NCBI GenBank assembly: GCA_963921825.1
Contig: OY997588.1
Location: 61,958,617 to 62,022,616, forward strand
Length of the DNA stretch: 64,000 nucleotides
Direction of reading: 5' to 3'
Source of the DNA: Erodium maritimum
Lineage: Eukaryota; Streptophyta; Magnoliopsida; Geraniales; Geraniaceae
The position numbers and the translations under genes were made by a program. Below the pieces are notes generated by a model that saw nothing but the letters and a program-made list of their open reading frames with translations, had not been told where the DNA came from and ran no database searches. This document shows positions 32,803-43,896 of the stretch, piece after piece (within the stretch, counting starts at the first letter, position 1; every line of letters begins with the position of its first letter).

Positions 32803-34344
32803 GTGCTACCTTCGGGATTCACAAGACGGTGTTCAAAGTTTCGGTTTTGCTTGAAAGTTTCGTTTTTGGCATGTTGTTTTGCTAAATTGTTTGATAACAT
32901 GTTTTAAATTATTTTTTATGGATTTAATGCATGTAAAATGAATTTTTGAAAATTATTTCAAATCTGGAAATTTTGAAAAAAATTTGATTTTTCGGGTCTC
33001 GGGAGCGGGACTCTCGGGGAGCCGAAACCGGGACCGAACGGGGCTCCGTTGGACGGAGCTAGGCCAAGCATGACCATTGGATGGTTGATATGCCAAGGCT
33101 AAACCGTTTTGTTAGTTATGACGAGTTTGGAACCGTCATGATGAACTCGAAGATCAAATGTTCAAAAGTTTCATTTTTGAACGGTTTCGATAAACCGAGC
33201 ATCAAAAAATTTCGAAACTTGGCTATTAATTAAAACCGGAAAATCACATGATGTTTGATAACATTATTGTTTGATAATACGATGTGTGATGTGATGTTGG
33301 CATGGTGTACATAATAGCCCCGAGCTCAATTTAATTATTTATCGCTTTTCACGGCCTGCGAGCCGTTAGAGTTAACGTGTAATTATTCTTTCAAGGTGTG
33401 GTCGTCGAACCACTTGTTTGTAATATTTATTTATTCCCGACCTGCGAGTCGTGTATTAAATTGTAATATTTTACTCAAGACGAAGAAAGGGCGAAAAGGT
33501 CATTTGGTGGCTTTTCGGGTGTTGGCATCGGCTTGGAGTCGGTGGAGCTCAAGAAGCTAGTGGGAGTTAGTTTAGGGGGCTATTATGTGCACATTTATCG
33601 CTTTATGCTTGGTTTAGTTTATGCATGATTAATTCTATGTGTTTTAGAATTGCATGCTTAACGTTATTTACCGAGCATATCACCTCACATGCAAAGATAA
33701 AATTGGAATTTTAATCCTTGTGTGTGAACCCTTAGAACCGTCATTGCATTGGATGTAGTTGACGGGTTCAAAGGAAGAATTACATTGGATGTAATTTGAG
33801 GCATCATTGCATTTGGAATGTAGTTGATGTGCTCATCGCATCTAGGATGTGCCAAAGTTTTGAACACAACTGGACAAGTAAAAGCGGGTCATGTCCGATA
33901 CCTCCCAATCATCAACACCTTACTACCTCCCCGTCCTATGGTTGTCGTGCGCATTAGCGGAGCATCCATGGGAAAGCGGGGTAGTAGGTTTGGACGACAT
34001 ATGTGGGTGTCGTGCGCATTAGCGGAGCACCTACATAGTGACGGGCCATAGTTGAAAATTGGTGGACCCGACTACGATTCTCAGCCTGAGGTTGAGCTAG
34101 GGTAACAGATAGGGTAAGCCGTGTACATAAGTGCATACCCTAGCCAAGAGTCACATTGGATGTGATTGGATGGAGTCCTACCTACATAGCTCGATTAAGT
34201 GGTGAGCATTAGTTCAGCTTAATCGAGTGAATCAAGGATCTTGGTTTCAGATTCTAAAGGTTTAGAATCGATTGTTGGTGTTTAAGCTTGATCTTCATAA
34301 AATTTATTCAGTTTACTGATTGAATTTTATCTGTTGTAGATCAA
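32803..34344 (+). other. Long untranslated leader of the young Copia
   Basis: About 1.5 kb separates the PBS from gag. It holds several degenerate direct repeats: GGATGT motifs at 33750-34160, the 21-mer TGTCGTGCGCATTAGCGGAGC twice (about 33944 and 34009), and CCTGCGAG(C/T)CGT twice (33355 and 33440). No coding region is seen. Confidence 0.7.
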
Positions 34345-34905
34345 ATGGCAAATTCAGCGAACATTAATAGTTTGTCATTAAAAACCATTCTTGACATGGT
34401 CAAGCTAAATGGGACAAACTATTTGGACTGGTACAGAATTTTGAGGATAGTCCTCAAGTCTGAACGCAAAGAATATGTCCTTGACAAGGCTGTCTCTAAG
34501 ACCATATCAGAGTTACATGAAGTGTCATTAACTGCTGAGAAGAATATCTCAGGGATCTGGGATCCAAGGATATTCTGATGGTCAACAAGGGAATTGGAAG
34601 TGGCATGGGCTGGGCCCATGCGCACTTGGCAGGAAAGATGAGACACCTGAGAATGTCTGCTTCTACTGCCAACAGCCTGGTCATTGGAACCGGGATTACA
34701 TGAAGTTCACGGCTGATCTGAAGAAGGGCAGTGGGACTGCGCCTTCATCAAATAGCCTGGATGATCTGAAGAAGGGCAGTAAGACTGCGCCTTCATCAGG
34801 AAACCTGGATGATCTAAGGAAGGGCGGTGGGACCGTGCCTTCAATCGGTATTAACTCTATAGAGCTACATCTCTCTACTTCCAAAGATTCATGGGTATTA
34901 GATAC
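34345..34905 (+). pseudogene. Young Copia gag, internally deleted
   Basis: Gag starts MANSANINSLSLKTI and keeps the conserved KLNGTNYLDWYR...LRIVLKSE segment. After about 75 codons a large part is missing and the frame shifts. The nucleocapsid zinc knuckle (CFYCQQPGHWNRDY, about 34659-34700) has tyrosine in place of its last cysteine. A three-fold 48-bp repeat follows. Gag would package the element RNA; this copy cannot make a normal protein. Confidence 0.85.
34715..34850 (+). repeat. In-frame 48-bp tandem repeat, about three units
   Basis: Units start at 34715, 34763 and 34811 with GATCTGAAGAAGGGC or close variants, and encode a 16-residue D-L-K-K-G-x-x-T-A/V-P-S repeat between the zinc knuckle and the protease. 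Confidence 0.9.
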
Positions 34906-37860
34906 CATGACTGAATCTCACACATGCACTAATATATGGTGGCTGAAAGTAGGAGAGATTTGGAAAGCACGAAATGGACCTCAGAGTTGTGGCAACTGCT
35001 GTAGGATCCATGAGTCTTGCTTTGCCAAGAGGCCTTGTCTTAGTATTGTATAATGTATATTGCATACCTGCTTTTAGTAGGAATATTATATCTGTATCCG
35101 TGTTTGACAAGGAAGGATATAATGTTAATATTGGAAATGGAGTTTTCAATGTTCTATGCAATGATATGTTTTATACCAGTACTGACATGGTTGGAGGATT
35201 GTACATATTAGATATGGGTAACAATGGCTCAAGTTCTATATATTCCGTTAATACCAAGAGGTCTAAATCCAACGATTTAAACCTAACTCTGTTATGGCAC
35301 TGTCATTTGGGTCGCATAAACAAGAAGCGCCTATCAGCACTTCAGAAGTGCGGGCTTTCAGGTTCATTCGAATTCCATTCGATCGATAGGTGCAAGGTTT
35401 GTTTGATGGGAAAAATGACTAAAGTGCCCTTTATCGATCGCGATGAAAGGGCGGGTGAATTATTGGGGCTTATACACTCGAATGTGTGTAGACCAATAAG
35501 TTCACTTGCCAGGAGGGGTTTTAGCTACTTTATCACATTTACTGATGATTACAGTAAATATGGTTATGTCTATTCGGTGAGACATAAGTCTGAAGCTTTT
35601 GATAAATTCAAAGAGTTTAATACTATAGTAGATAACCAGCTCGACAAAGGTATTAAGGCACTTCGATTGGATCGAGGTGGAAAATACTTGACCACAGAGT
35701 TATTAGATCATCTAAAAGAGAATGAGATCCTTTTGGAATGGACTCCTCCTAGGTCACTGTAGTTGAAAGGTGTAGCCAAACGGAGAAATTGGACATTGTT
35801 AGACAATGGTCTGTTCCATGATTAGTTGGACTGATCTCCCAATCTCTTTTAGGGGTTTTGCTCTAGAGACGACCACATTCATAGTGAATCGGGCTTCGAC
35901 GAATGGTGTGGAAGGGACACCATTTTAAAAAATGGTACGGGATGATGCCCGCTTTGTCCTTCCTAAAGATTTGTGTTTGCGAGGCTTATGTGAAACATTT
36001 GGTTTCGACTAAGCTCGAACCAAGATTTGAGATATGCACCTTCGTGTGGTATCCCAAAGCAACAAGGGGATACTATTTCTACAATCCTAGTGAGAACATG
36101 GTGTTCGTCGCTTGGGGTGGGGTCTTTATGGAAAAGAAGTTTTGTTTCCAAAGACGTCATTAGGAGGACTGTGCATCTCGAAGAAATTCAGGATGGTACA
36201 GATCTGTCTAAACCAATTGACAACCCAGTAGAAAGGAGCCAGAGATTGTCGTAGAGTAAGAACCAATTCCTGTTACAATTCCGGAAGGTCCAAGGCGATT
36301 TGAAAGGGTCAATCTTCCACCTCCAAGATATGGTATCCGGAGGTGACAATGAAGTCATGGTGGATCACGATGATCCAGCCACCTTTCAGGAAGTCGTGGA
36401 TGGGCGCAACTCCGAGTTATGGCTGGGAGCCATGAGGGAGGAAATGCAATCCATGTCGGACAACCGAGTCTGGGAACCGGTTGATCCTATCAATGGTGTG
36501 AGGACCATAGGATGCAAATGGATCTTCAAGGTGAAGATGGACATGGACGGCAACCCTCTGACCTACAAAGTTCAACTGGTGGCGAAAGGTTATAGGCAGA
36601 TCCAATGGATTGACTATGAGGAAACCTTCTCCTTAGTGGCTATGGTCAAAATCGATCCAAATTCTTCTTGACATAACTGCGTATCATAATTACGAGATAT
36701 GGCAAGTGGATGTCAAAACCGCTTTCCTAAATGGAAATTTGACTGAGTACGTTTGTATGTCTCGGCCCAAAGGTTTTGACGATCCGAAGAATAAAGGAAA
36801 GATTTATAAGTTGTTGAAATCCATTTATGGATTGAAACGAACTTCTCGGAGTTGGATCCTTCGTTTTGATGAAGCTGTAATTGGATTTGGCTTAATCAAG
36901 AACGAGGATGAATCTTGCGTTTATAAGAAGGCTAGTGGGAGCAATATTACCTTTCTGGTTCTCATTGAAAACGACATCCCAACCTTGCACGAGACTAAAG
37001 CTTGGTTGAGGAAGTGTTTTTCAATAAAGGACTTAGGCGATGCTTCTCATATCTTAAGGATTAAGATATGTAGAGATCGCACCAAGAGGGTCTTGGATTT
37101 AAGTCAGGGAACCTATGTGAACAAGGCATTGAGTAGGTTCTTAATGCTCGATTCAAAGAAAGGACTCTTACCCACTAGTCATGGCATTCATCTCAGCAAG
37201 ACTCGGTGTCCTAAGACACCTGATGAGCTGAAAAGGATGATGAGAATCCTATGCGCCTGGGGGCAGGATCGATCATATATGCCATGACATGTATGAGACC
37301 AGACGTCTCGTAAGCCTTATGTTGTACCAGTAGACATCATTCTAACCCGGGTGAAAGATGATGTTGAACTAGTCGTCGAAGGATGAGTAGACGCTAGTTT
37401 TCCAAGACAAATCCAGATGACTTTAGAAGTCAATCAGGATATGTGTTTACGCTGAATGGCAGAGCTTTAGCTGGGAAAGCGTAAAGCAAGATATCATTGC
37501 CGAATCTACTATAGAGGCCAAGTACATGGATGCTGCAGAGGCAGCTAAGGAGGCTATGTGGATTTGGAAATTCATGGCAGGGCTGAGTGTAATCAAAAAC
37601 CCATCCAGCCCGGTGAATCCATCTTGCGACAACACAAGGGCCATTGCGCAAGCTAAAAGCCTAGATCGTATAACAAATCCAAACATGTACTGCGGCGTAT
37701 CCACCTCATCAGATAAATACTGAACTGAGGTGAAGTGAAGATAACTGATATTGCAACAGATGATAACATAGCCAACCCTTTGACTAAGGCAGTGTCACTG
37801 CCTGAACATGTTAGACATGTAAAGTCGATGGGGACATATTGGAGTTTAGATTGGAACTAG
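34858..37860 (+). pseudogene. Young Copia pol: protease, integrase, RT, RNase H, inactivated
   Basis: A protease trace (SWVLDT, about 34890) is followed by the pre-integrase zinc region (WHCHLGRINKKRL, then CKVCLMGK) and the integrase core (34974-35762, one open frame). In the core the first catalytic aspartate region reads HSNVCRP, with Asn where Asp is usual; FTDDYSKYGYVY and LRLDRGGKY are kept. A deletion follows near 35760-35900. RT spans 36300-37287 (GCKWIFKVK, DVKTAFLNG), but where the YVDD box belongs the sequence reads FLVLIENDIP, so the catalytic aspartates are gone. RNase H traces (CDNTRAIAQAK) lie at 37480-37850. Confidence 0.9.
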
Positions 37861-37874
37861 GGCAAGTGGGAGAT
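37861..37874 (+). other. Polypurine tract of the young Copia
   Basis: GGCAAGTGGGAGAT lies immediately before the 3' LTR, the usual site for plus-strand priming. Confidence 0.85.
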
Positions 37875-39562
37875 TGTTAGTCTTAGTGCCCGTAGTTCAA
37901 TCCTAAATGTCCAAATGTATATATCATCGTTAGCAATAAAATTAAAACGGCTTTATATTACTTATGTGTTGGAGTAATATATCGATGTGTGCTCTGATCT
38001 ATGCCCACCATGCGAATAGAACCATAGATCGAGATAGATCACACTCGATGGGTCCCTAGTCAACAAAGCTCCACTAGAAGCGACTAGTATGAAAGATGGC
38101 TCTTTATGGCTTACGTTCTGTTAGTCATTGGAATGGGATTCCGGAGTCTGATCATAGATATCATGTGGGACATGATATTGGACGACCCGCCCTGAATATG
38201 TGCCATAGATTAAGTCATGAACATATTCAGTGTTGTAGCTTGTCATGTATCCTTAGACCAAGGAGTCTTTGTGATCGCTATGTAGTCAACAACTGAGTTT
38301 GACCTGAGCCTAACGTTGTCCGTAACAGGGCTTCCATAACGGCCAGGATTGGCTTGGGGACGGGCTACATGAGTGACACGAAAGACGGCTAAGGGACTTA
38401 TCCCTCATACTAAGGTATGGGAAAGATATCGGTTCTCGGCCACTTGATCGAGAGTGACTGGAAGAATAGCATGGCCATGCACATGATACTGGGTATCATA
38501 TCTTCAGTCATCTCACATATCAAGGAACGGTGATTGAGAATAATAAGGATGACGGCTCTATGCCTTATCTCAATCAGGATATCGGAGATAAAAGGATAAT
38601 GACAGGGACGACAGAAAGGTTAGAATCGACAGGGTCGATTCGTTATGTAGTGTCAGGCAATACTAAAGTCTCGTTAGTTGCCACTTAAATAGGATCAAGT
38701 AAAATGGGATTTTACGTTGATCTATTGATATGCATAAACCTAAGGGTCACACCGGAGGATGAAACTCATTGACACATTTATGGAGAATGGCCAAAAGGGA
38801 GTTGTCTCGGGACATGACCAAAACTGGGTTTTGGGTCATGTGCCCGTACGTGAATAGGACTTTACGGATCGAGACAAGGCTTGGAGTCTTGGGATTGATC
38901 GCGTCGGATAATGTTGGACATTTCCGGTATGGAAGGCTTGGAGGCGATGAGCGAATCACGGGACCTCGTTAGAAATGGCCACGGGCCATGTTCCAAGAGG
39001 CCCATGAAAGGCCCATGCAACCAAGGCCCATAGAACTAATTAATCAAGTCTTGATTAATTAGTACTAAGTAAGCAAGACAAGGATTAAGGTGTTGGTGAT
39101 TCACCACCTAACCCAATCTTGTCTTGCCATACTTTGTCCTATTTACACCTTACTTGACACCATACTTGTCCCATGCCTTTAGTTGGACAAGTATGAGTTT
39201 TGTTATGTTTAATTCATCTTTTTTCAACATAACAAACACAAGACAAGAATAGGAAACACATTTTCTCTCCCTCTTCCATGGCCATTTCGGGTTTGGCTAG
39301 TTTCCACCTCCATGTTTGTGTTCTTGAGTCCTCAAAGAGAAGAACTACGTGGCTTTGATTCCCATGTGGATACGTAGGCGTTTTGGAGACTCAAGCCAAT
39401 CATTCGTTAACCGGTGTTCTTGTTTTGGTAAGAACTAGTGCTGAATTTTTCTCTTGTTAATCCATTCTTTGTTAGTTGTTTCATGGTTTTAATTGTCTCT
39501 TGGTTTTCATTGATTTTCCGCTGCGAGTTGGTTCATCTCCAACCCTACCTCGAGACCCAACA
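37875..39562 (+). repeat. 3' LTR of the young Copia (L1688 family)
   Basis: Same length and apparently same sequence as the 5' LTR at an offset of 6774 bp, including all three internal ORFs. It is followed by the duplicated target CTGGT. Confidence 0.95.
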
Positions 39563-39566
39563 CTGG

Positions 39567-39602
39567 TTTCTAGAGAGAGGTCACTCCTTATCTCTCTAGA
39601 AA
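39567..39602 (-). other. Perfect hairpin at the 5' end of the short non-LTR element
   Basis: TTTCTAGAGAGA and TCTCTCTAGAAA form a 12-bp stem with a 12-nt loop. In the element's own (minus) orientation it begins five bases from the 5' end of the RNA. Confidence 0.75.
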
Positions 39603-39622
39603 CCCTTGATCGTTTCGTCGTT

Positions 39623-42600
39623 GGTATCAACATCAGTAGCACCTTGCTTCTGTGCATCAGCGGCACCTTACTTCAGTGGCACCACAAACGCATATGTCCA
39701 TGTATTCGCAGGCCCATGCATATCCTCCATATCCTGACCCAACTGTTACACATTTTCAACACTTTTCGCAAGCCAATCATACTTGGTACCCTGATACAGC
39801 AGATACGCATCATATAACAGTCGATGCTTCCCAACTGCACAACTCCTTGTCCTACCATACTTCGGATCAAGTTACCGTGAGTAATGGTCAAATAGCTCCC
39901 ATACTTCAATATGATACTGGTTCATGTGTTTAACTCACTAGCTCCCGACTTCCTTTGCGAAATTTACTTCATATTCCTACTATCCAAAAATCCTTATTAT
40001 CAATTCAACGTTTCACTCATGACAACAGATGTTTCTTTGAATTTTGGCCTAATCAATTCTTTGTTAAAGATCAGGTTTCTAAGGCAATCTTGTTTCACGG
40101 ACGGAGTAATGCTGAGTCCCAGCTCGTGTCTTGCTGAGTCCACTACACCTATGGATTGGCATGTTCATCTTGGTCACCCGTCTACTCATACTACTACAGC
40201 CATCATTCGGTCTGATAAGTTATGTCCTCTTAGTCCTAGTCTATTAGCGTCAATCCCTTACTGTGAAGCTTGTTATTTTGGATAACTTACTCGTTTGACC
40301 TCCATAGTGTCAAGCATACTACAACCAAACCTTTTCAATTCATTCACTCGGATGTTTGAGCCCTGCCCCTGTGGTTTCAATAAACAATCTTAGGTATTTT
40401 GTGATATTCATTGATGAATTCACTCGTTACACTTGGATTTATTGTAGTAAGTTTAAAAGTGACGTTAATTTTGTTTTCTTGAACTTTAAAGCATTGGTTA
40501 AACGTCAATTTAATACTATTATTCAAGCTTTTCAATCTGATTGGGGTGACGGGTATCGTAAGTTGAACCCATATTTTCATCGATAAGGTCTCAATCACTG
40601 TGTCTTGTGTCCTCATTCCCATCAACAAAATGGTTTGGCGGAACGGAAAATTCATCATACTGTTGATATCGGTCTTACACTCATTTCTCACTCTCATGTT
40701 CCTTTCCGTTTTTGGCCCTATGTTTTTCTCTCTACTATCTGTTCCATCAATGCTCTTCCCTCACCTGTCACTTACAATTTGTCACCTCACCAACTTTTGT
40801 TCTCGTCTCTCCCTCGGTATAAAGATACTCACCCGTTTGGTTGTGCCGTCTACCCTCACCTACGCCATTACTCCACTCACAAATTTTCGTTTTGTACCAC
40901 TTGGTGTGTCTACTTGGGATTGTCTCTTGAATATTCTGGAGTCTTATGTTTTGTCCCCGTGTCTGACAAGATCTACACTACTGTCAATGTCATTTTTAAC
41001 GACTCTCTATTCCTATTTTCCACCTCTAGCTTCCTTGGTCTCCCCAGCCTCTACATATGTTTAAGGCCCTACACTCATACAGGCACCATTGACCTCGTTC
41101 CGGCATCTAGGTACGTCTCACTCTCCTGCTTCTCCTTCACCTTCTCCTTCTCATACTGACCAGACCCTCAATCTACTTCCCTTGGCAGTTCGTCCCTCTT
41201 CACCAACTGCTATGCCCACTAAGCCCGAACTTGTATCTCCCATTCTATCTTCTGCTAACTCCTCAAGCTCTGTTCACCCCCCCCCCCCCCCTCTCCGTCT
41301 CTAGATCACCGACCTACTGAACTCTCACCTGCACCTCGAAGCCATCCTATGGTTCTTCGACCAGCCCATAAACGCCATTTCCCTCTTTGTTCACTCTAAC
41401 CCTAATCATCTACATACTGAACCTCGCAATTACACTCAGACCAGTAAGTACTTTGTTTGGAACAGTGCTATGAACGAAGAGATGTCTTCCCTTCATGCCA
41501 ACTCCACATGGTCTCTTGTTCTGTGTCTTGTTGATGCTAATATTGTTGATAATCACTGGCTTTTTAGGATTAAGCGCAAGTTTGATGGATCTATTGATCA
41601 CTATAAGGATCGGCTTGTGGGTTATCATGACATGTTCAGTCCAGTCGTTGAGGCCACCACTATCCGTGTTCTCTTGGCACTTGCGAGCAAGTTTCAATGG
41701 TCGGTTCGTCAGCTCGGTGTTTATAATGCTTTTATGCACGGTACGCTGCGTGAGGACATTTACATGAGGAAACCTCAAGTCTTTGTTGACTCTCGTTTTC
41801 CTGATTATGTGTGCAAGCTTCATAAGTCCCTCTATGACCTAAAAAGGCGCCACAGGCTTGGTTCTCTTGTTTAACCAAGTTGTTGCACTGCATTGGCTTT
41901 ACCTTCTGTGTTGTTGACCTAAGTTTGCCTATCTTTCGTCGGTCTGGTGATGTGGTCTTTGTCTTTATATATGTCGATGATATTTTGATTATCGCGTCTG
42001 CTCTCACTCTCATCTCTACTATCGTTACCCAACTTCAGCAGGAATTCGCAATTAAGAACCTTGGCCTTTTGCATTATTTCTTGGGTCTTGAGTTCCAATC
42101 TAATGCTACTGGTGGTCGCTTGTCTGAGTCTCAGTATGTCTCAGATCTTTTGTCTCAATATGGCATGCAAGACTACAAGCCGTATCCTACACCGATGATC
42201 GTGGGCCCTTTATCGAAGCATCATGTATCCCCATTATTTGTTGATGACGTTTTGTTTCGGAAATTGGTAGGGAGCTTGCAATACCTTGCATTCACACGAC
42301 CGTACATTGGGTTTGTTGTCAACAAGTTTCGATAGTTTATACATGCTCCGACTGACATCCATTGGCAGGCACTCAAACGGGTCCTTCGCTACCTACGTGG
42401 CACCTCTACCCTTGGCCTCTCCTTCCCTCGAGACAATGACTTTCAACTACATTGTTTCACTGATGGTGATTGGGTTGGCGACCCTGATGATCGTCGGTCT
42501 ACTATCGTTTTTTTTTCATTTTCCTCGGTCTAGCCCTCAATTCGTGGACCTTAAAAAGGAAGGCAACTGTGGCTCGCTTTTCTACGGAAAGTGAGTACAA

Positions 42601-42910
42601 AACCATTGGCAATACTACCTCCGATCTCATGTAGTTGCGGTCCTTGTTCTCTGAACTTAGTGTCTCTATTCCTCCCCCGTTACTCTGGTGTGATAATATT
42701 GGAGCCACATAATTTAGTTCCAATCCTGTGTTCCATGCTCGTATGAAACACATCAAGCTTGATTTTCATTTTGTACGTGAACATGTGGCTGCTGAGAGCA
42801 TTGTGGTTCGGCACATTGCTTCTGACATGCAGATTGTTGATGTTCTTACCAAACCGTTGCACCTTGACCGTTTTCAACGCCTTCGTGATCTCCTTGCACT
42901 TGGCTCGTAG
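39623..42910 (+). pseudogene. Old Copia pol: protease, integrase, RT, RNase H, many frameshifts
   Basis: In order: protease motif WYPDTADTHHIT (about 39784-39820, Ala where Gly is usual); pre-integrase DWHVHLGHPS (about 40155); integrase core IFIDEFTRYTWIY and FQSDWGDGY; CPHSHQQNGLAERKIH; RT from 41470 (NHWLFRIKRKFDGSI, QLGVYNAFMHG); RT catalytic box YVDDILI (about 41970) with LQQEFAIKNLGLLHYFLGLE; RNase H and C-terminus (HIKLDFHFVREHV, DVLTKPL) to 42910. At least six frame changes are needed to follow it. The YVDD box is intact here, unlike in the young Copia. Confidence 0.9.
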
Positions 42911-42932
42911 CATCAGTTGGACGGGGTGTAAG

Positions 42933-43049
42933 TGATAAGTATAATTATGTAGATAACTCTATGCATAGTGCTTCTCTCTATCATATACCATGTATACGGG
43001 ACTATCACATGTACTCTGTTATTCATTCCATACGACACATACATCAACA
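42933..43049 (+). repeat. 3' LTR of the old Copia
   Basis: 117 bp, TGATAAG to CATCAACA. It differs from the 5' copy at many positions, including small indels, so the insertion is old. Confidence 0.9.
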
Positions 43050-43080
43050 GTTACCAAAGAAAATGATTACAAATTAACAA
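43050..43080. mobile_element. Right-hand remnant of the MITE split by the old Copia
   Basis: GTTACCAAAGAAAATGATTAC resembles the TTACCAAAGAAAGAGGGCTAC part of the complete copy at about 46757, and continues the MITE that stops at 28975. The right terminus is lost. Confidence 0.5.
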
Positions 43081-43086
43081 AAACAA

Positions 43087-43347
43087 TAATAAGTTCAGGA
43101 AATAACTGTTCTTTGACTTTCATTTTCATATCCTACTATTCATGACTTATTTTTTACTTTTTTACTTTCATTTTCACATCCTACTATTCATGACTTATTT
43201 TTTACTTCCTACCTGTATGGCAACTTATTTTTTTACATAAAACTAACGTTAATTTCTACAAATTGATGGTAGGAAGTAAAAAAAATAAGTCAGAATAATA
43301 GGATATGAAAACGAAAGACGAAGGATAGTTATTTTCTGGAGTTATCC
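43087..43347. mobile_element. MITE-like inverted repeat with an internal tandem duplication
   Basis: The left arm (AGGAAATAACTGTTCTTTG...TTTTCATATCCTACTATTC) and right arm (ending GTTATTTTCTGGAGTTATCC) are imperfect reverse complements of about 65 bp. The left arm is partly duplicated in tandem: ACTTTCATTTTCATATCC and ACTTTCATTTTCACATCC each continue into TACTATTCATGACTTATT. No TSD was recognised. Confidence 0.65.
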
Positions 43348-43886
43348 CTTAAAAATGAATGAAAGATGAATACCTCAACCTACTGACAATCATGAAAAAC
43401 ATGGATTCAAGAACCATATACATATACGATGTTTTTATTGTATTACAGAGTTCAGCTAAGAAAAAGAAAACTGTCTATAATAACCAATATGATTATGTTA
43501 CACACCTCTCTTCTTTCTTCAATTTCTTTCATGTAAAACAACAGTTTGTCAAATATCAAAGGGCATAGTAAGCAAAAACCTGCATCTTTATGCATGATTT
43601 GAAGTTTTGTTTTTTTTGTTGTTGTTGCTAAGGACTTCTTTGCTATTGTGGAGGTGAGGCCTTTGATCCCAATGTTTGCTTGCATGTTCTGAAATCCAAT
43701 GTACACTCACTAGTTAGTTGATATTAAGGATAGCAAAACTAGAAAACAATGTGACATGTTACATTTCCTGGTATATGACTATTTATGGATTGGTAACCCA
43801 ATCAGTCCACCATTTTTTTTCAAGATTATTTTGATCATTCTTTTATTCTTCTTTTTTTTACAGAATAATTATTTTTTATTCTTAAA
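43348..43886. other. No gene recognised
   Basis: AT-rich sequence downstream of the chaperone gene. A 36-bp segment at 43385-43420 resembles one at 28568-28603. Nothing else is supported. Confidence 0.4.
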
Positions 43887-43896
43887 TTCAAAACAA

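Larger units (their letters stand above)
31101..39562 (+). mobile_element. Young Copia element with apparently identical 1688-bp LTRs
   Basis: LTRs at 31101-32788 and 37875-39562, both 1688 bp, TGTTAGTC to CCCAACA, showed no difference in the blocks I compared. PBS and purine tract are in place, and a perfect 5-bp duplication CTGGT (31096-31100 and 39563-39567) flanks the element. The domain order (gag, protease, integrase, RT, RNase H) is that of Copia. Despite the young LTRs, pol has frameshifts, deletions and a missing RT catalytic box. Movement by a helper element, or later LTR conversion, would explain this. Confidence 0.95.
30016..39606 (-). mobile_element. Short non-LTR element inside the old Copia, itself split by the young Copia
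   Basis: A perfect 16-bp duplication TGATCGTTTCGTCGTT flanks it (30000-30015 and 39607-39622). On the minus strand the tail is TTGCTGATC plus a poly-A, like the LINE ending at 12874. Its own sequence is 30016-31100 and 39568-39606, about 1.1 kb; the rest is the young Copia. The body is GC-rich and has no EN/RT. The 200-codon plus-strand ORF at 30504-31106 is antisense to it, has no domain and is not called as a gene. Confidence 0.85.
28976..43049 (+). mobile_element. Old Copia element with 117-bp LTRs, split by later insertions
   Basis: LTRs lie at 28976-29092 and 42933-43049, both starting TGATAAGTATAATT and ending CAACA. A PBS follows the first, and a G-rich tract (GGACGGGGTGTA) precedes the second. 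Flanks are GTTAG (28971-28975) and GTTAC (43050-43054). Without the nested insertions it would be about 4.5 kb. Gag remains lie left of the nest and protease to RNase H right of it, in Copia order (integrase before RT). The LTRs differ at many positions and pol is full of frameshifts, so it is old and dead. Confidence 0.9.

Noticed and set aside
41277-41291. 15-base C run (and 13-base C run at 59003) as structured elements
   Set aside because: Simple homopolymer expansions in dead pol and LINE sequence; length may also be a sequencing artefact.
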